Shown here: positions 24,908 through 33,815 of the stretch, one piece after another | Layout: each line of letters begins with the position of its first letter | Numbering within the stretch: position 1 is the first letter of the stretch | Origin: Paenibacillus_T sp033239625 | Lineage (GTDB): Bacteria > Bacillota > Bacilli > Paenibacillales > Paenibacillaceae | Reading direction: 5' to 3' | NCBI RefSeq assembly: GCF_033239625.1 | Contig: NZ_BTCK01000025.1 | Coordinates: forward strand, 26,279-90,278 | Length of the DNA: 64,000 nt | Made by a program: the position numbers and the translations under genes | Notes under the pieces: model-generated | Database searches by the model: none | What the model was told of the DNA's origin: nothing | What the model saw: only the letters and a program-made list of their open reading frames with translations

Positions 24908-26713
24908 ATGAGCAAACTTGCGGCAGCCAATCCGTTAGCGCCAACCGTCGATTATGAGCATACGTTCGAAGCTGCGGCGAAGGAGCAGAGCCAGAGTCCG
25001 CTCCGATTTTTATTCACCTTGTACAAAGGCAATCTGCGCTACCTGGCGATCTCGCTCGTGTTCTTCATGATCAAGCATTCGCCGGTATTCGTACTGCCGA
25101 TCGTTACGGCGAACATGATCAATATTGCGACGACTCCATCGGCGCACTCGACGAAGGAGCTGTGGATCAACTTTATTGTGCTCGGCATATCGATCATCCA
25201 GAACATTCCGACCCAACATTACTACATATCGTTCATGAGCCGCGCTGTCCGGCATGTAGAGGCTGGACTGCGGAGCGCGCTCGTGCGCAAGCTGCAGCAG
25301 CTGTCGATTAACTACCACCGCGAGCTTCAGGCGGGGAAGCTGCAATCCAAGGTGCTTCGCGATGCGGAAGCGATCGAAGGGTTGTCGAAGCAGTTGATGC
25401 TTTCTTTTCTGCCTTCGATCATTAACGTCATCATCGCCTTCGTGCTGACTGCGCGCAACAGCTGGACGGTGTCGATGTTCTTCCTGATGACCATTCCGGC
25501 ATCGGTTCTGATCATTTACTTATTCCGCCGCAAAATCCGCAGCACGAACAAAGATTTCCGCCGCGAAATCGAACAAATGTCCTCGCGCGTATCGGAGATG
25601 GTGGAGATGATCCCGGTTACGCGTGCGCACGGGTTGGAGAAGGTCGAGATCGACCGTATGGACTCTACGCTCCGCAAGCTGCAGGGCAAGGGCTACCGGC
25701 TCGACATCATGGAGGCGTTCTTCGGTTCTTCGAACTGGGTGCTGTTTCAGCTGTTCCAAGTGTGCTGCTTGTTGTTCACGATTTATCTCGCTTACAAAGG
25801 CGATATTCCAGTCGGCGACGTCGTGATGTATCAGGGCTTCTTCAGTATGATTCTCGGCTCGATTACAGCGCTGTTGAATGTGTACCCGAACATTGCGAAG
25901 GGCTTTGAGTCGATTCACTCCATTCGTGAAATTCTTCGTTCGCCTGAGATCGAGGACAATACGGGCAAGCTGAAGCTACCCGACGTAGCAGGCTCCTTCA
26001 CATTCCGAGACGTGAAGCTTGCTTATCCGGGCAATGAGCATCATGTGCTTGATGGCGTTACGCTTGATGTTCGCGAAGGCGAATGCATAGCATTCGTAGG
26101 GGAGTCAGGTGCAGGCAAGTCGACGGTCCTCAATCTGGTGACGGGCTTCTTAATGCCAACATCGGGTCAAGTGCTAGTTGATGGGTTGGACCTGACGGCG
26201 ATTGATCTAACGACTTATCGGAAGCGTCTGTCGGTCGTGCCGCAGACGACGATCCTCTTCTCCGGCTCGATTCGGGACAATATTACGTACGGTCTGCGCG
26301 ATATTACAGACGAACAAGTACGGCACGTCGTCGAAATGGCGAACCTGACCGAAATGATCGAACGACTGCCGGACGGCCTCGATACGATGGTCGGCGAGCA
26401 CGGCGGCAAGTTGTCCGGCGGCCAGCGCCAACGCATTGCGATTGCTCGCGCGCTGATCCGCGATCCGCGCGTCATCATTCTGGACGAAGCGACCTCTGCG
26501 CTCGACAACCAGTCGGAGCATCATGTGCAGAAGGCGATGCAGCAGCTCATTAAGGGCCGGACGACGTTCATCGTCGCACACCGGCTCTCGACGATCCGCG
26601 ATGCCGACCGTATCGCCGTCATGAAGCAGGGCCGCATCGTCGAGGTCGGCAGCTTCGACGAGCTTATGGCAAGCAAGGGCGAATTCTACAACTTGAAGCA
26701 GCTTCAGTTGTAG
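24908..26713 (+). CDS. ABC exporter half-transporter (MsbA/multidrug type)
   Basis: A 601-residue protein with an N-terminal six-helix ABC exporter membrane domain (about residues 30-330). The C-terminal ATPase carries Walker A GESGAGKST, signature LSGGQRQRIAIARAL, Walker B VIILDEATSALD and the H-loop IVAHRLST. It would act as a homodimer exporting lipid, drug or peptide. ATG at 24908 is preceded by AAAGGA at about ten bases; upstream in-frame starts lack a site. It stands alone, with hairpins downstream, so context does not reveal the substrate. Confidence 0.93.
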   Translation: MSKLAAANPLAPTVDYEHTFEAAAKEQSQSPLRFLFTLYKGNLRYLAISLVFFMIKHSPVFVLPIVTANMINIATTPSAHSTKELWINFIVLGISIIQNIPTQHYYISFMSRAVRHVEAGLRSALVRKLQQLSINYHRELQAGKLQSKVLRDAEAIEGLSKQLMLSFLPSIINVIIAFVLTARNSWTVSMFFLMTIPASVLIIYLFRRKIRSTNKDFRREIEQMSSRVSEMVEMIPVTRAHGLEKVEIDRMDSTLRKLQGKGYRLDIMEAFFGSSNWVLFQLFQVCCLLFTIYLAYKGDIPVGDVVMYQGFFSMILGSITALLNVYPNIAKGFESIHSIREILRSPEIEDNTGKLKLPDVAGSFTFRDVKLAYPGNEHHVLDGVTLDVREGECIAFVGESGAGKSTVLNLVTGFLMPTSGQVLVDGLDLTAIDLTTYRKRLSVVPQTTILFSGSIRDNITYGLRDITDEQVRHVVEMANLTEMIERLPDGLDTMVGEHGGKLSGGQRQRIAIARALIRDPRVIILDEATSALDNQSEHHVQKAMQQLIKGRTTFIVAHRLSTIRDADRIAVMKQGRIVEVGSFDELMASKGEFYNLKQLQL

Positions 26714-26753
26714 AACCACGTTGTTCGACGACTTCCATCCATCCCAACTAAAT

Positions 26754-26780
26754 CAGCCCGCGCATTCTCTGCGCGGGCTG
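26754..26780. terminator. Hairpin after the ABC exporter gene
   Basis: CAGCCCGCGCA pairs with TGCGCGGGCTG around a five-base loop; the following T-tract is weak. Confidence 0.6.
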
Positions 26781-26847
26781 TTAGGCTTGCTTCGATTCCA
26801 ACAAACATTCAAGATTGAAATCAAGAACAATAAGACTCAACTTTACG

Positions 26848-26865
26848 GGACCCCTGGGTCCTTTT
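26848..26865 (+). terminator. Short hairpin with T-run
   Basis: GGACCC / GGGTCC with a CT loop is followed by TTTT. It lies in the gap between the ABC exporter and the glycosylation cassette, which shows nothing else clear. Confidence 0.5.
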
Positions 26866-27005
26866 CTCTTGCGCTTCATGAAATCTACACACCAAATCAA
26901 GCAACAAATCCCATGTATAATTCGTCTAATTTTGGTACCATGTAGGGACGTTGTTGACGCTGTTATTATCGCGTGTGCCAACGCTTTGTTTGGGAAAAGA
27001 TAACA

Positions 27006-28346
27006 ATGAAGAGAACGCTAGGGAGTGAGTTATTGATGTTTACGTTGTCCGACACGCCGGTAGCAGTAAGGCGGACACTCCATGGCGTCGCAATCGCTGT
27101 GCTGCTTATCTCGGTCGCTATCGTACTTGCTTACGGTAATTATTTTTTACTTGGAGATTTGCAGAAGCCGAATAACGACGATGTGAAGTACGTCCGCAGT
27201 GCACAAATTTTGTTGGAGCAAGGCACGCTAGCTTATAACAGCGGCACCGATCCGACCCTGTTCATCATGCCTGGCATCGTGCTTATTCTGTCCGGCTTCA
27301 TGTGGCTGTTCGGCCACGACGGCGGCATGATCGCATTCCGCCTATTTCAATGCTTGCAGCAAGCAGGATCGATCTATCTGGTCTTCTTCATCGTCCGCTA
27401 CATGTTCAACCAACGCGCCGCTATTATTGCATGCATCATTAGCGCGCTCTACTGGCCGGACTACTTCTCGTCTGGCGAGATTCTGACAGAAACAACGTTC
27501 AAGACCATCTTATTGCTGCTCATCTGCGCCACGATTGCTGCCGTTGAACGCAAGCGATGGGGAATGTATGCTGCTGTCGGGGTGCTCGTTGCGGCCGCAG
27601 CTTATTTCAAGCCGCATGCATCGTTGTATCCGGGGATTTTCCTGCTGCTATGGCTCAAGCGCCAATATACCTTCAAGCAAATGCTGCAATTCGGCGCGAT
27701 CATGGCAGGGGCGTACGTCGTGCTCCTGCTGCCTTGGTGGATTCGCAATATGATCACGTTCGACCGTTTTGTCCTGTTTACGAACTCGGCGGGCAGCCCT
27801 TTCCTGCTCGGCACGCGCATTCGCGGCGCCTTGCCGCCTGCAGGCTTCTTCGAGGCTTACCCTGAATATACGCCTAAGACGGTATTCCAAGGCTCCGACA
27901 GCACCGCGATACATAAGGGGCTCGACATCATCCGTTATGGTTTCACGCATCAACCGTTGAAATACACCTATTGGTTCACCCTTGGCAAAATGGCAGAGCT
28001 CTACTTGAATCCTTACTACTGGCGTCCGGTCTGGCCGATCGGCCGCGATGCGATGAAATGGATTCAGCACGCGCTCGTTTATGTCAGCCTTGCTGGTCTA
28101 GTATGGGCGCTCATCCGCCGTCCTATTGTCCGTCAGCTGCCGGTGCTGCTGACACTCGTTTATTTTACCGCGATCTATCTGCCGTTCGTCGCTTTCTCCC
28201 GTTACGGGTATCCGAACATGGTGCTGTTCACCTTGTTCGCAGCTTTCCTGATCGAACGGATCTACACTTTCGTAAGCGAACGTCTTCGCAATCGGAACGC
28301 TGCCAACGGCAAGCAGCATTCGCTGCATAAGGGGGAGACGCTTTAA
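27006..28346 (+). CDS. Polytopic glycosyltransferase, ArnT/GT39-like
   Basis: A roughly 446-residue integral membrane protein with about ten to twelve helices. The first extracytoplasmic loop contains NNDDVKYVRSAQILLEQGTL, with acidic residues placed like those of GT-C enzymes that use polyprenyl-phosphate sugars. By family it transfers a sugar from undecaprenyl phosphate to a surface acceptor. The start is uncertain: ATG 27006 has only a weak site, while ATG 27036 has GGAGTGAG upstream; the choice changes ten residues before the first helix. It is the first of four tightly coupled genes; its stop overlaps the next start (TAATG). Confidence 0.83.
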   Translation: MKRTLGSELLMFTLSDTPVAVRRTLHGVAIAVLLISVAIVLAYGNYFLLGDLQKPNNDDVKYVRSAQILLEQGTLAYNSGTDPTLFIMPGIVLILSGFMWLFGHDGGMIAFRLFQCLQQAGSIYLVFFIVRYMFNQRAAIIACIISALYWPDYFSSGEILTETTFKTILLLLICATIAAVERKRWGMYAAVGVLVAAAAYFKPHASLYPGIFLLLWLKRQYTFKQMLQFGAIMAGAYVVLLLPWWIRNMITFDRFVLFTNSAGSPFLLGTRIRGALPPAGFFEAYPEYTPKTVFQGSDSTAIHKGLDIIRYGFTHQPLKYTYWFTLGKMAELYLNPYYWRPVWPIGRDAMKWIQHALVYVSLAGLVWALIRRPIVRQLPVLLTLVYFTAIYLPFVAFSRYGYPNMVLFTLFAAFLIERIYTFVSERLRNRNAANGKQHSLHKGETL

Positions 28347-29056
28347 TGAGAACGCTCATTATTATCCCGGCCTACAATGAAGAAGGAAGCATCGCGCAAG
28401 TCATTGGCGATATTCGCGAGCATGCGCCTTCGGTCGATATCGTCGTCGTGAACGATGGCTCGAAGGATCGCACCGAAGACATCGCTCGGGCGGCAGGCGC
28501 CGAGGTCATCACTATGCCGTTCAATGTCGGAATCGGCGGCGGCATGCAGACAGGATATCTGTATGCGTATCAGAATGACTACGATGTTGCGGTCCAGATG
28601 GATGCGGACGGTCAGCACCGCGCGGAAGATTTGCCGAGACTGCTGGCGGCTGTCGAGATGAGCGATCTTGTCATCGGTTCGCGTTATGTGGAGCTGACGG
28701 CTTATCGTTCATCGGCAACACGGCGCGTCGGCATTCTCTTCTTCTCGCGGCTCGTCAGCATCGTGACCGGCCAGCGGTTCACCGATACGACAAGCGGCTT
28801 CCGCGCTGCGAATCGGAAGGTGATTGCGCTTTATGCCAGCTACTATCCGTCTGATTACCCGGAAGTAGAATCGATTGTTTATTTGAAGCGCAGAGGCTGT
28901 CGCCTGACAGAGGTGCCGGCGCAGATGCGCAGCCGCGAGGCGGGACGCTCGTCCATTACGCCGCTCAAGTCGGTTTATTACATGCTGAAGGTGACGCTGT
29001 CCGTGTTGATGAGCGCATCTCGTGTGCGGGTTCGCGGGGTGAAGACGAGCGGATGA
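28346..29056 (+). CDS. GT2 glycosyltransferase, polyprenyl-phosphate sugar synthase-like
   Basis: A 236-residue GT-A enzyme with IIIPAYNEEGSIAQVI at the start, VVNDGSKDRT (nucleotide binding), MDADGQH (metal-binding DXD-type motif) and GSRY. It resembles DPM1/ArnC-type enzymes that load a sugar onto a polyprenyl phosphate, but lacks C-terminal membrane helices. It is coupled to the upstream membrane transferase and overlaps the next gene by four bases. The likely role is donor synthesis for the upstream enzyme (inference from gene order). Confidence 0.9.
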   Translation: MRTLIIIPAYNEEGSIAQVIGDIREHAPSVDIVVVNDGSKDRTEDIARAAGAEVITMPFNVGIGGGMQTGYLYAYQNDYDVAVQMDADGQHRAEDLPRLLAAVEMSDLVIGSRYVELTAYRSSATRRVGILFFSRLVSIVTGQRFTDTTSGFRAANRKVIALYASYYPSDYPEVESIVYLKRRGCRLTEVPAQMRSREAGRSSITPLKSVYYMLKVTLSVLMSASRVRVRGVKTSG

Positions 29057-29403
29057 GCATTTACATTGTTTCAATTGCGTTCTCGGTGTTATTCCTTGTC
29101 GCTGTGTTGGAACTCGTACGCCGCCAGCGGCTGAAGGAGCAGTATTCGCTGCTGTGGATCTTGTTCGGCGTGCTGCTGCTGGTCGTGTCGTTCAACGTGC
29201 GCTTCCTAGAGCGGACAGCCGAGTGGCTTGATGTCAAATATGCGCCTGCGCTGCTGTTCCTCTTCGGACTGCTGTTCTGCTTCGCGTTCATTCTTCACCT
29301 GACGCTCGTCATCTCGAAGCTGACGGGTCAAGTGCTGAGGCTCACGCAAGAGCTCGCGATCATGAAGGGCAAGCATCGGGAAGGCGAGGGTGGTACACTG
29401 TGA
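29053..29403 (+). CDS. DUF2304 small membrane protein
   Basis: A 116-residue protein with three helices (about 3-20, 33-50 and 65-88) and a cytoplasmic coiled tail. The pattern LELVRRQRLKEQYSLLWIL is typical of DUF2304, which commonly accompanies DPM1-like GT2 genes. It starts inside the stop of the GT2 gene (ATGA) and ends overlapping the next start (GTGA). The family has no firm biochemical role; it may anchor the soluble GT2 enzyme at the membrane (inference). Confidence 0.85.
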   Translation: MSIYIVSIAFSVLFLVAVLELVRRQRLKEQYSLLWILFGVLLLVVSFNVRFLERTAEWLDVKYAPALLFLFGLLFCFAFILHLTLVISKLTGQVLRLTQELAIMKGKHREGEGGTL

Positions 29404-29744
29404 GCAAGACGATTAGCTGCTTGCTGCTATTCGGCAATGTGTTGCTGCTGGTGGCGGGACAGATTTTGTTCAAAATCGGACTGCAGCGCACAGACGGTCT
29501 GCACTGGCTCCGCATCGCGCAATCGCTCCCAATCTGGTCGGGGCTGGTGCTGTACGGCATTGCGACGCTGCTCTGGTTCGCCGTACTGACGCGGCTTCCG
29601 CTCAGCGTCGCCTATCCAATGCAGAGCATGGCCTATGTACTGGGCCTGCTCGCAGCCTGGTTCATATTCGATGAGACGCTGTCAGCGACGAAGATTGCTG
29701 GCTGCGTTATTATACTGTTCGGCGTATACTTAATAGCAAAGTAG
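29400..29744 (+). CDS. Small four-helix EamA/SMR-like protein (ArnE-like flippase candidate)
   Basis: A 114-residue protein with four hydrophobic helices and the SMR/EamA pattern: GQILFKIGL in helix 1, LPLSVAYPMQSMAYVLGLL in helix 3, and ATKIAGCVIILFGVYL in helix 4. ArnE/ArnF in Gram-negatives flip undecaprenyl-phosphate aminoarabinose; a similar flippase role fits its place after the loading enzyme and the membrane transferase. The GTG start lies in the overlap with the DUF2304 stop. It could act as a homodimer, since no second ArnF-like gene is present. Confidence 0.83.
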   Translation: MSKTISCLLLFGNVLLLVAGQILFKIGLQRTDGLHWLRIAQSLPIWSGLVLYGIATLLWFAVLTRLPLSVAYPMQSMAYVLGLLAAWFIFDETLSATKIAGCVIILFGVYLIAK

Positions 29745-29760
29745 AGAGGAGACTGTGCCA

Positions 29761-30384
29761 TTGAGTAGAATCATAGACTTAACGCATTTGATACATAACG
29801 GATTGCCGCCATTCCCAGGCGATTCCGAGACGGTGTTGGAGCAGAGCCGCTTCTATGCAGTGGATGAGTTTAACAACCATCAGCTGACAATCAATATGCA
29901 CGCGGGAACGCATATCGACGGCCCCATGCATCTGCTCGATATTCAGAAGCATCTGCATGAGATTCCGATTGAGCGCTTCATCGGTGACGCCTGTCTTCTC
30001 GATGTATCCGGACAAGACGCGATTGATTATAAGGAACAATACGAAACTCAGATTCAGGAAGGGCAGATCGTCGTCCTCCATACGGGCTGGGGCAAGTCGT
30101 TCGGGCAGCCGGACTATTTTACCGAATATCCGGTGCTGACGTTGGCGTTCGGCGAACTGTTGGTGAAGAAGCGGGTTCCGATGGTGTGCATGGACATGCC
30201 GTCGCCGGACAAAGCGCCGCATGCGGTCCATAAGCTGCTGTTCAGCCACGAGATTCTGATCGCGGAGAACTTGAACAACGTCGATCAGCTGCTGGACGCG
30301 GGCTCGTTCGAGATCATCGCGCTGCCGCTGCGCATTCAGGCGGATTCGTCGATCGCTCGCATCGTGGCGAGAGTGAGAGAGTAG
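29761..30384 (+). CDS. Cyclase-family metal hydrolase (kynurenine formamidase-like)
   Basis: A 207-residue protein of the Cyclase/KynB superfamily with the metal motif HAGTHIDGPMH near residue 45 and MDMPSPDKAPHAVHKLL later. The family holds arylformamidases and other amide or ester hydrolases; without Trp-catabolic neighbours the substrate is open. TTG at 29761 is preferred, because AGGAG lies nine bases upstream, whereas GTG at 29755 is only three bases from it. It follows the glycosylation cassette closely and may be co-transcribed, but a link in function is not obvious. A terminator follows. Confidence 0.88.
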   Translation: MSRIIDLTHLIHNGLPPFPGDSETVLEQSRFYAVDEFNNHQLTINMHAGTHIDGPMHLLDIQKHLHEIPIERFIGDACLLDVSGQDAIDYKEQYETQIQEGQIVVLHTGWGKSFGQPDYFTEYPVLTLAFGELLVKKRVPMVCMDMPSPDKAPHAVHKLLFSHEILIAENLNNVDQLLDAGSFEIIALPLRIQADSSIARIVARVRE

Positions 30385-30451
30385 AACCGGATATCGAATC
30401 ATAGAGAAGGTTGAAATAGCTGCAAGATTTACGAATAACGAACACGCTAGG

Positions 30452-30476
30452 AAGCGCTGCCCAGCAGCGCTTTTTT
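30452..30476 (+). terminator. Terminator after the cyclase-family gene
   Basis: AAGCGCTGC / GCAGCGC arms with a CCA loop are followed by six T. Confidence 0.88.
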
Positions 30477-30572
30477 CCATTACGCTAGGTTTTATTCAAA
30501 ATTTAATTGAACTCTACTAGATCCAAACATAAAATGGATAATGATTACAAATGAATATAGGGGTCGATCGAG

Positions 30573-32078
30573 ATGATAACGATGCGTAGTCGAACGAATC
30601 GGGCAGCGGCGGCGGTTATGCTGATTCTGGCGCTGCTGGTAGGCGCAATGAGCGAGGCGGCAGTTGCGGAAGCTGCTTCTGGACAAGCTGTGCAAACGGA
30701 TCTGAAGCTGGTCATCGATGGGAAAGCGGCAGCCGAGAAAGCTTATGTGCTTGAAGGGAGAACGATGGTTCCGCTGGCGCCTGTAGCGAAGGCGCTCGGG
30801 GCGAAGCTGGAGACGACAACGAGAGGCGTGAAGGTGACGCTCGGCACGACAGTCATCGTTCTGACGGCAGGCTTGAAGCAAGCATCGATCAACGATAAGA
30901 CGATCGTGCTGCCGGCCGCTCCGCTGAAGAAGGGCAGCGGTCTCAATCTCCCATTCGCGCTGCTTGGGAATTTGTTCGGATTGGACGCTGTCTATAATGC
31001 AAGCAAGAAATCGGTCGAGATCAAGACGACGAGCAGCAATGCGACGGTGTATGGCTATGTGGTCGACAAATATGGTAAGCCCGTGAAGAAGGGTGTCGTG
31101 GATTTCTACTACGATTCCGGCATGGTTACGGCACCGATTACGAACGGCTTCTATCGAATCAGTCTGCCTGCGGGCAAATATGAACAGAAGAGCATTCACA
31201 GCTTGGGCGAGTCCATCTGGCAGGACGATGTAAGCGGCGAGAGTCTGGAGCTTAAGAAAGGGGATCGCCGATATTTGTATATTGCACAGTCGCAGCCGAA
31301 CTTGACGCTCCAGGTGCAATACGAGGACGGCACACCTGTGAAGAGCGGTCAGATGTTGGTCATGGGCAGATACTCGATGGGATATGTACAGATCGTAGAG
31401 GGCATCGCATTGTATTCCGTGAAGCAGCAGGAAGAACTTTTCATGGATACGATCGAAATCAATGGCGCCGCGAATGGGAAGTGGGACGTATACGAGAAAT
31501 TCAATGTCGACCCTGCTAATGCGCACGACACGAAGAAGGTCGTTGTTCATAAGCCGAATGTCCGTTTGAAGATTAACAGCTCGGGAAGCACGATCAACAG
31601 CGGAGCCGTAACGATTGTAGATGCAATGAACGCAACGACACAGATTTATCAGCATCTGATCCATAACGGAGAAGATGCGATGTATTTGCCGGACGGGGAA
31701 TACGAATGGATCGAGGTTGACCTCTATAATTTCAACGAAGTCTACGGGGTGCATCAGAAGATTCGCGTACGTGACGGAGTCGCTGAAGAGCCTGTATTGT
31801 CCTACCTGTTGCCGGACAACGTCGTCACAGGCAAAGTGATTGCCAATGATGGCACTTCGCTTGCGAATGGTTACCTCTCATTCGTACCCGCCAACGGCAG
31901 CTTGCCTGCGGCTACCTGCAAGGTGAACGCGAACGGACAATTCTCTGCTCGTTTGTTGGATGGCTCCTATTCGGTTACTTATTATGATAGTTTCGGCTTT
32001 ACCCGTGAGCTTGAAGAGATGGTGGTCGTGTCGAATGGCAAGGCGAAGCCAACGGATTTAATCGTATATTTGACCTAA
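30573..32078 (+). CDS. Secreted copper-amine-oxidase-N-domain protein with Ig-like/carboxypeptidase-regulatory repeats
   Basis: A 501-residue exported protein. The signal peptide covers residues 1-35 (ends EAAVAEAAS). Residues about 45-145 are a CuAmineOxN (stalk) domain: LVIDGKAAAEKAYVLEGRTM, then VPLAPVAKALGAKLE. Several carboxypeptidase-regulatory-like repeats follow, such as YGYVVDKYGKPVKKGVVDF, GFYRISLPAGKY and GQFSARLLDGSYSVTYYD. No catalytic residues are recognised; a wall-associated adhesive or structural role is likely. ATG 30573 has a weak GGGG site. It is a paralogue of the next gene. Confidence 0.85.
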   Translation: MITMRSRTNRAAAAVMLILALLVGAMSEAAVAEAASGQAVQTDLKLVIDGKAAAEKAYVLEGRTMVPLAPVAKALGAKLETTTRGVKVTLGTTVIVLTAGLKQASINDKTIVLPAAPLKKGSGLNLPFALLGNLFGLDAVYNASKKSVEIKTTSSNATVYGYVVDKYGKPVKKGVVDFYYDSGMVTAPITNGFYRISLPAGKYEQKSIHSLGESIWQDDVSGESLELKKGDRRYLYIAQSQPNLTLQVQYEDGTPVKSGQMLVMGRYSMGYVQIVEGIALYSVKQQEELFMDTIEINGAANGKWDVYEKFNVDPANAHDTKKVVVHKPNVRLKINSSGSTINSGAVTIVDAMNATTQIYQHLIHNGEDAMYLPDGEYEWIEVDLYNFNEVYGVHQKIRVRDGVAEEPVLSYLLPDNVVTGKVIANDGTSLANGYLSFVPANGSLPAATCKVNANGQFSARLLDGSYSVTYYDSFGFTRELEEMVVVSNGKAKPTDLIVYLT

Positions 32079-32127
32079 CATCCTGGCATCCCGAGGTACC
32101 CTTATGAAGGCTGGGTGAACAGAATTG

Positions 32128-33675
32128 ATGAGATTAACTCGTGTTTATGTCCTGCTAGTAGCGCTGGCGTTGTTATCGTCAGCGACAGCTGGGAGCGTCG
32201 TCCGCGCAGAGGAGGCTGGCGGGCTCGATTGGGTGAAGCTGTACATGGATAAGGCGTTATCGAAGGACAAGGCCTATACAGAGCAAGGTCAATGGATGGT
32301 GCCGATCCAGTCCGTTATTCAAGGCAAAGGGTCAGTGAAGTTCGCAGGCGAGAAGGCGGCCATTCGAATAAGCGGGTTAACGATCGAGTTAACGACAGGC
32401 TCCGTCGAGGCGAAGGTGAACGGCGAACGCATCGTGCTGCCGGCTGCGCCGGAGAAGCAGGCTGGCAAGTGGTATATGCCAAGCCAGATCATCAAGTATC
32501 TGTTTGGCTTCCAGGTTACTGAAGCAGCGGGGAAAGACGCCAAGGTCAGCATCTTGAGGACACGCGGGCCGGCTGCTGTATTCGGATACGCCGAGGATCG
32601 GAATGGCGAGCCGGTCAAGGACGGCCTAATATCGTTTTGCACAGGCAATTATAATTATTTGTGTTTGGTGGAAAACGTGAAGGATGGATTTTATCGGGCG
32701 GAATTGACGGTCGGCGTTGATTATTCGCTCGTGAAACTAAGCGGATACGAGAATAATTACCCGATCTGGGAAGACATCGTTGACACAACATCGTTTAAGT
32801 TGAAGCTGTCGGACCATAGGTTCAGACGGTATGTGCAGCCTGAGGCCAATGTGACGATACAAGTGGTGTACGAAGACGGAAAGCCGGTGAACAGCGGCTC
32901 CATCGATATTGCCGCCGGAGTGAACAGCTCGCCCTATCAGATCAAGAACGGTCAAGTGCAGTATTCGGTCTCCGAGAAAACAGTGCTGCGAGTAACGTCC
33001 TTCAAGGCTGAAGGTGCGAAGAAAGGAGTAGCCGGCATTTACGGCGCCTTTGCAGTCGATCCTTCGAAAGCGCCAATTACATTAAAGGCTGTCATCCGCC
33101 TCTCGACGGTTAAGCTGCGCGTTATTGCACCGGGAGTGTTCAGAGGTGGCGTATCTTTCTTCATTCAAAGAATTTCGCCTGTCGAGAGTACGCTGAGCGA
33201 TGTCTCACTGTCTGGCGATCTGTCGGTCGCTCCATCGGAAGGCCCGGAATTGGAAGTAAGCCTTCCGGATGGTGAGTATGCTTGGTCGTATTCCTTGCCT
33301 TTAGAAGGTATGTCCTATCGGGCAGACCGAACCTTTGTCATTCGCAATGGCAAAGCAGCGGAAGCAGAGTATGTCGAAGAGCTGCCGAGACTAGCAGTCA
33401 CAGGACAGGTCAAAGGATCAGATGGCTCGACGGTTTCAGACACCTATCTTGCTTTCTGGAAGGCAGGGACCCCAAGGATAGGATTAGATTATTGGGGATC
33501 GGCTTCGGCCAGTTGCCGAACCAGCTCGACGGGTACGTACTCGTTGCGATTGCAGGATGGGGAATACACAGTTGTCGTGTATGACAGCACCGGCACCCGC
33601 CGAACGATCAACGAGAAAGTCACGGTTACCGACGGGAAAGCTAACATCACTGCGCTTACGCTTCCTTCATCTTAA
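32128..33675 (+). CDS. Second secreted CuAmineOxN/carboxypeptidase-regulatory-like protein
   Basis: A 515-residue paralogue of the upstream gene with the same order: signal peptide (to about residue 27), CuAmineOxN-like stalk (about 35-135, VNGERIVLPAAPEK), then carboxypeptidase-regulatory-like repeats (FGYAEDRNGEPVKDGLISF; TYSLRLQDGEYTVVVYD near the C-terminus). The similarity and direct head-to-tail order suggest tandem duplication followed by strong divergence. ATG 32128 is taken; the ribosome site is weak. A strong terminator follows. Function is unknown; both are probably exposed on the cell surface. Confidence 0.85.
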   Translation: MRLTRVYVLLVALALLSSATAGSVVRAEEAGGLDWVKLYMDKALSKDKAYTEQGQWMVPIQSVIQGKGSVKFAGEKAAIRISGLTIELTTGSVEAKVNGERIVLPAAPEKQAGKWYMPSQIIKYLFGFQVTEAAGKDAKVSILRTRGPAAVFGYAEDRNGEPVKDGLISFCTGNYNYLCLVENVKDGFYRAELTVGVDYSLVKLSGYENNYPIWEDIVDTTSFKLKLSDHRFRRYVQPEANVTIQVVYEDGKPVNSGSIDIAAGVNSSPYQIKNGQVQYSVSEKTVLRVTSFKAEGAKKGVAGIYGAFAVDPSKAPITLKAVIRLSTVKLRVIAPGVFRGGVSFFIQRISPVESTLSDVSLSGDLSVAPSEGPELEVSLPDGEYAWSYSLPLEGMSYRADRTFVIRNGKAAEAEYVEELPRLAVTGQVKGSDGSTVSDTYLAFWKAGTPRIGLDYWGSASASCRTSSTGTYSLRLQDGEYTVVVYDSTGTRRTINEKVTVTDGKANITALTLPSS

Positions 33676-33700
33676 ACGGTTCGATTAGATCCCCTCTCCC

Positions 33701-33747
33701 CTCCAGTCCTCCGTTTCCTTTCAGGAAGCGGAACTGGAGTTTTTTTC
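33701..33747 (+). terminator. Terminator after the paralogous surface protein genes
   Basis: CTCCAGT pairs with ACTGGAG and an inner TTCC/GGAA stem extends it; seven T follow. Confidence 0.88.
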
Positions 33748-33763
33748 ATAGGAAAGAGTCGTA

Positions 33764-33777
33764 TGATAGCGGTTTCA
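33764..33777. promoter_or_regulatory. cre-like site upstream of the second YesM/YesN pair
   Basis: TGATAGCGGTTTCA matches 13 of 14 positions of the CcpA consensus TGWAANCGNTNWCA. It lies just before the kinase gene, so carbon-catabolite control is likely (inference). Confidence 0.6.
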
Positions 33778-33815
33778 AACGCTTGACTGCTCGTGATAGA
33801 ATAGGAAACGCAGCA

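Noticed and set aside
26721..27005. Small plus-strand frames between the ABC exporter and the glycosylation cassette
   Set aside because: They overlap terminator-like hairpins and show no protein-like features.
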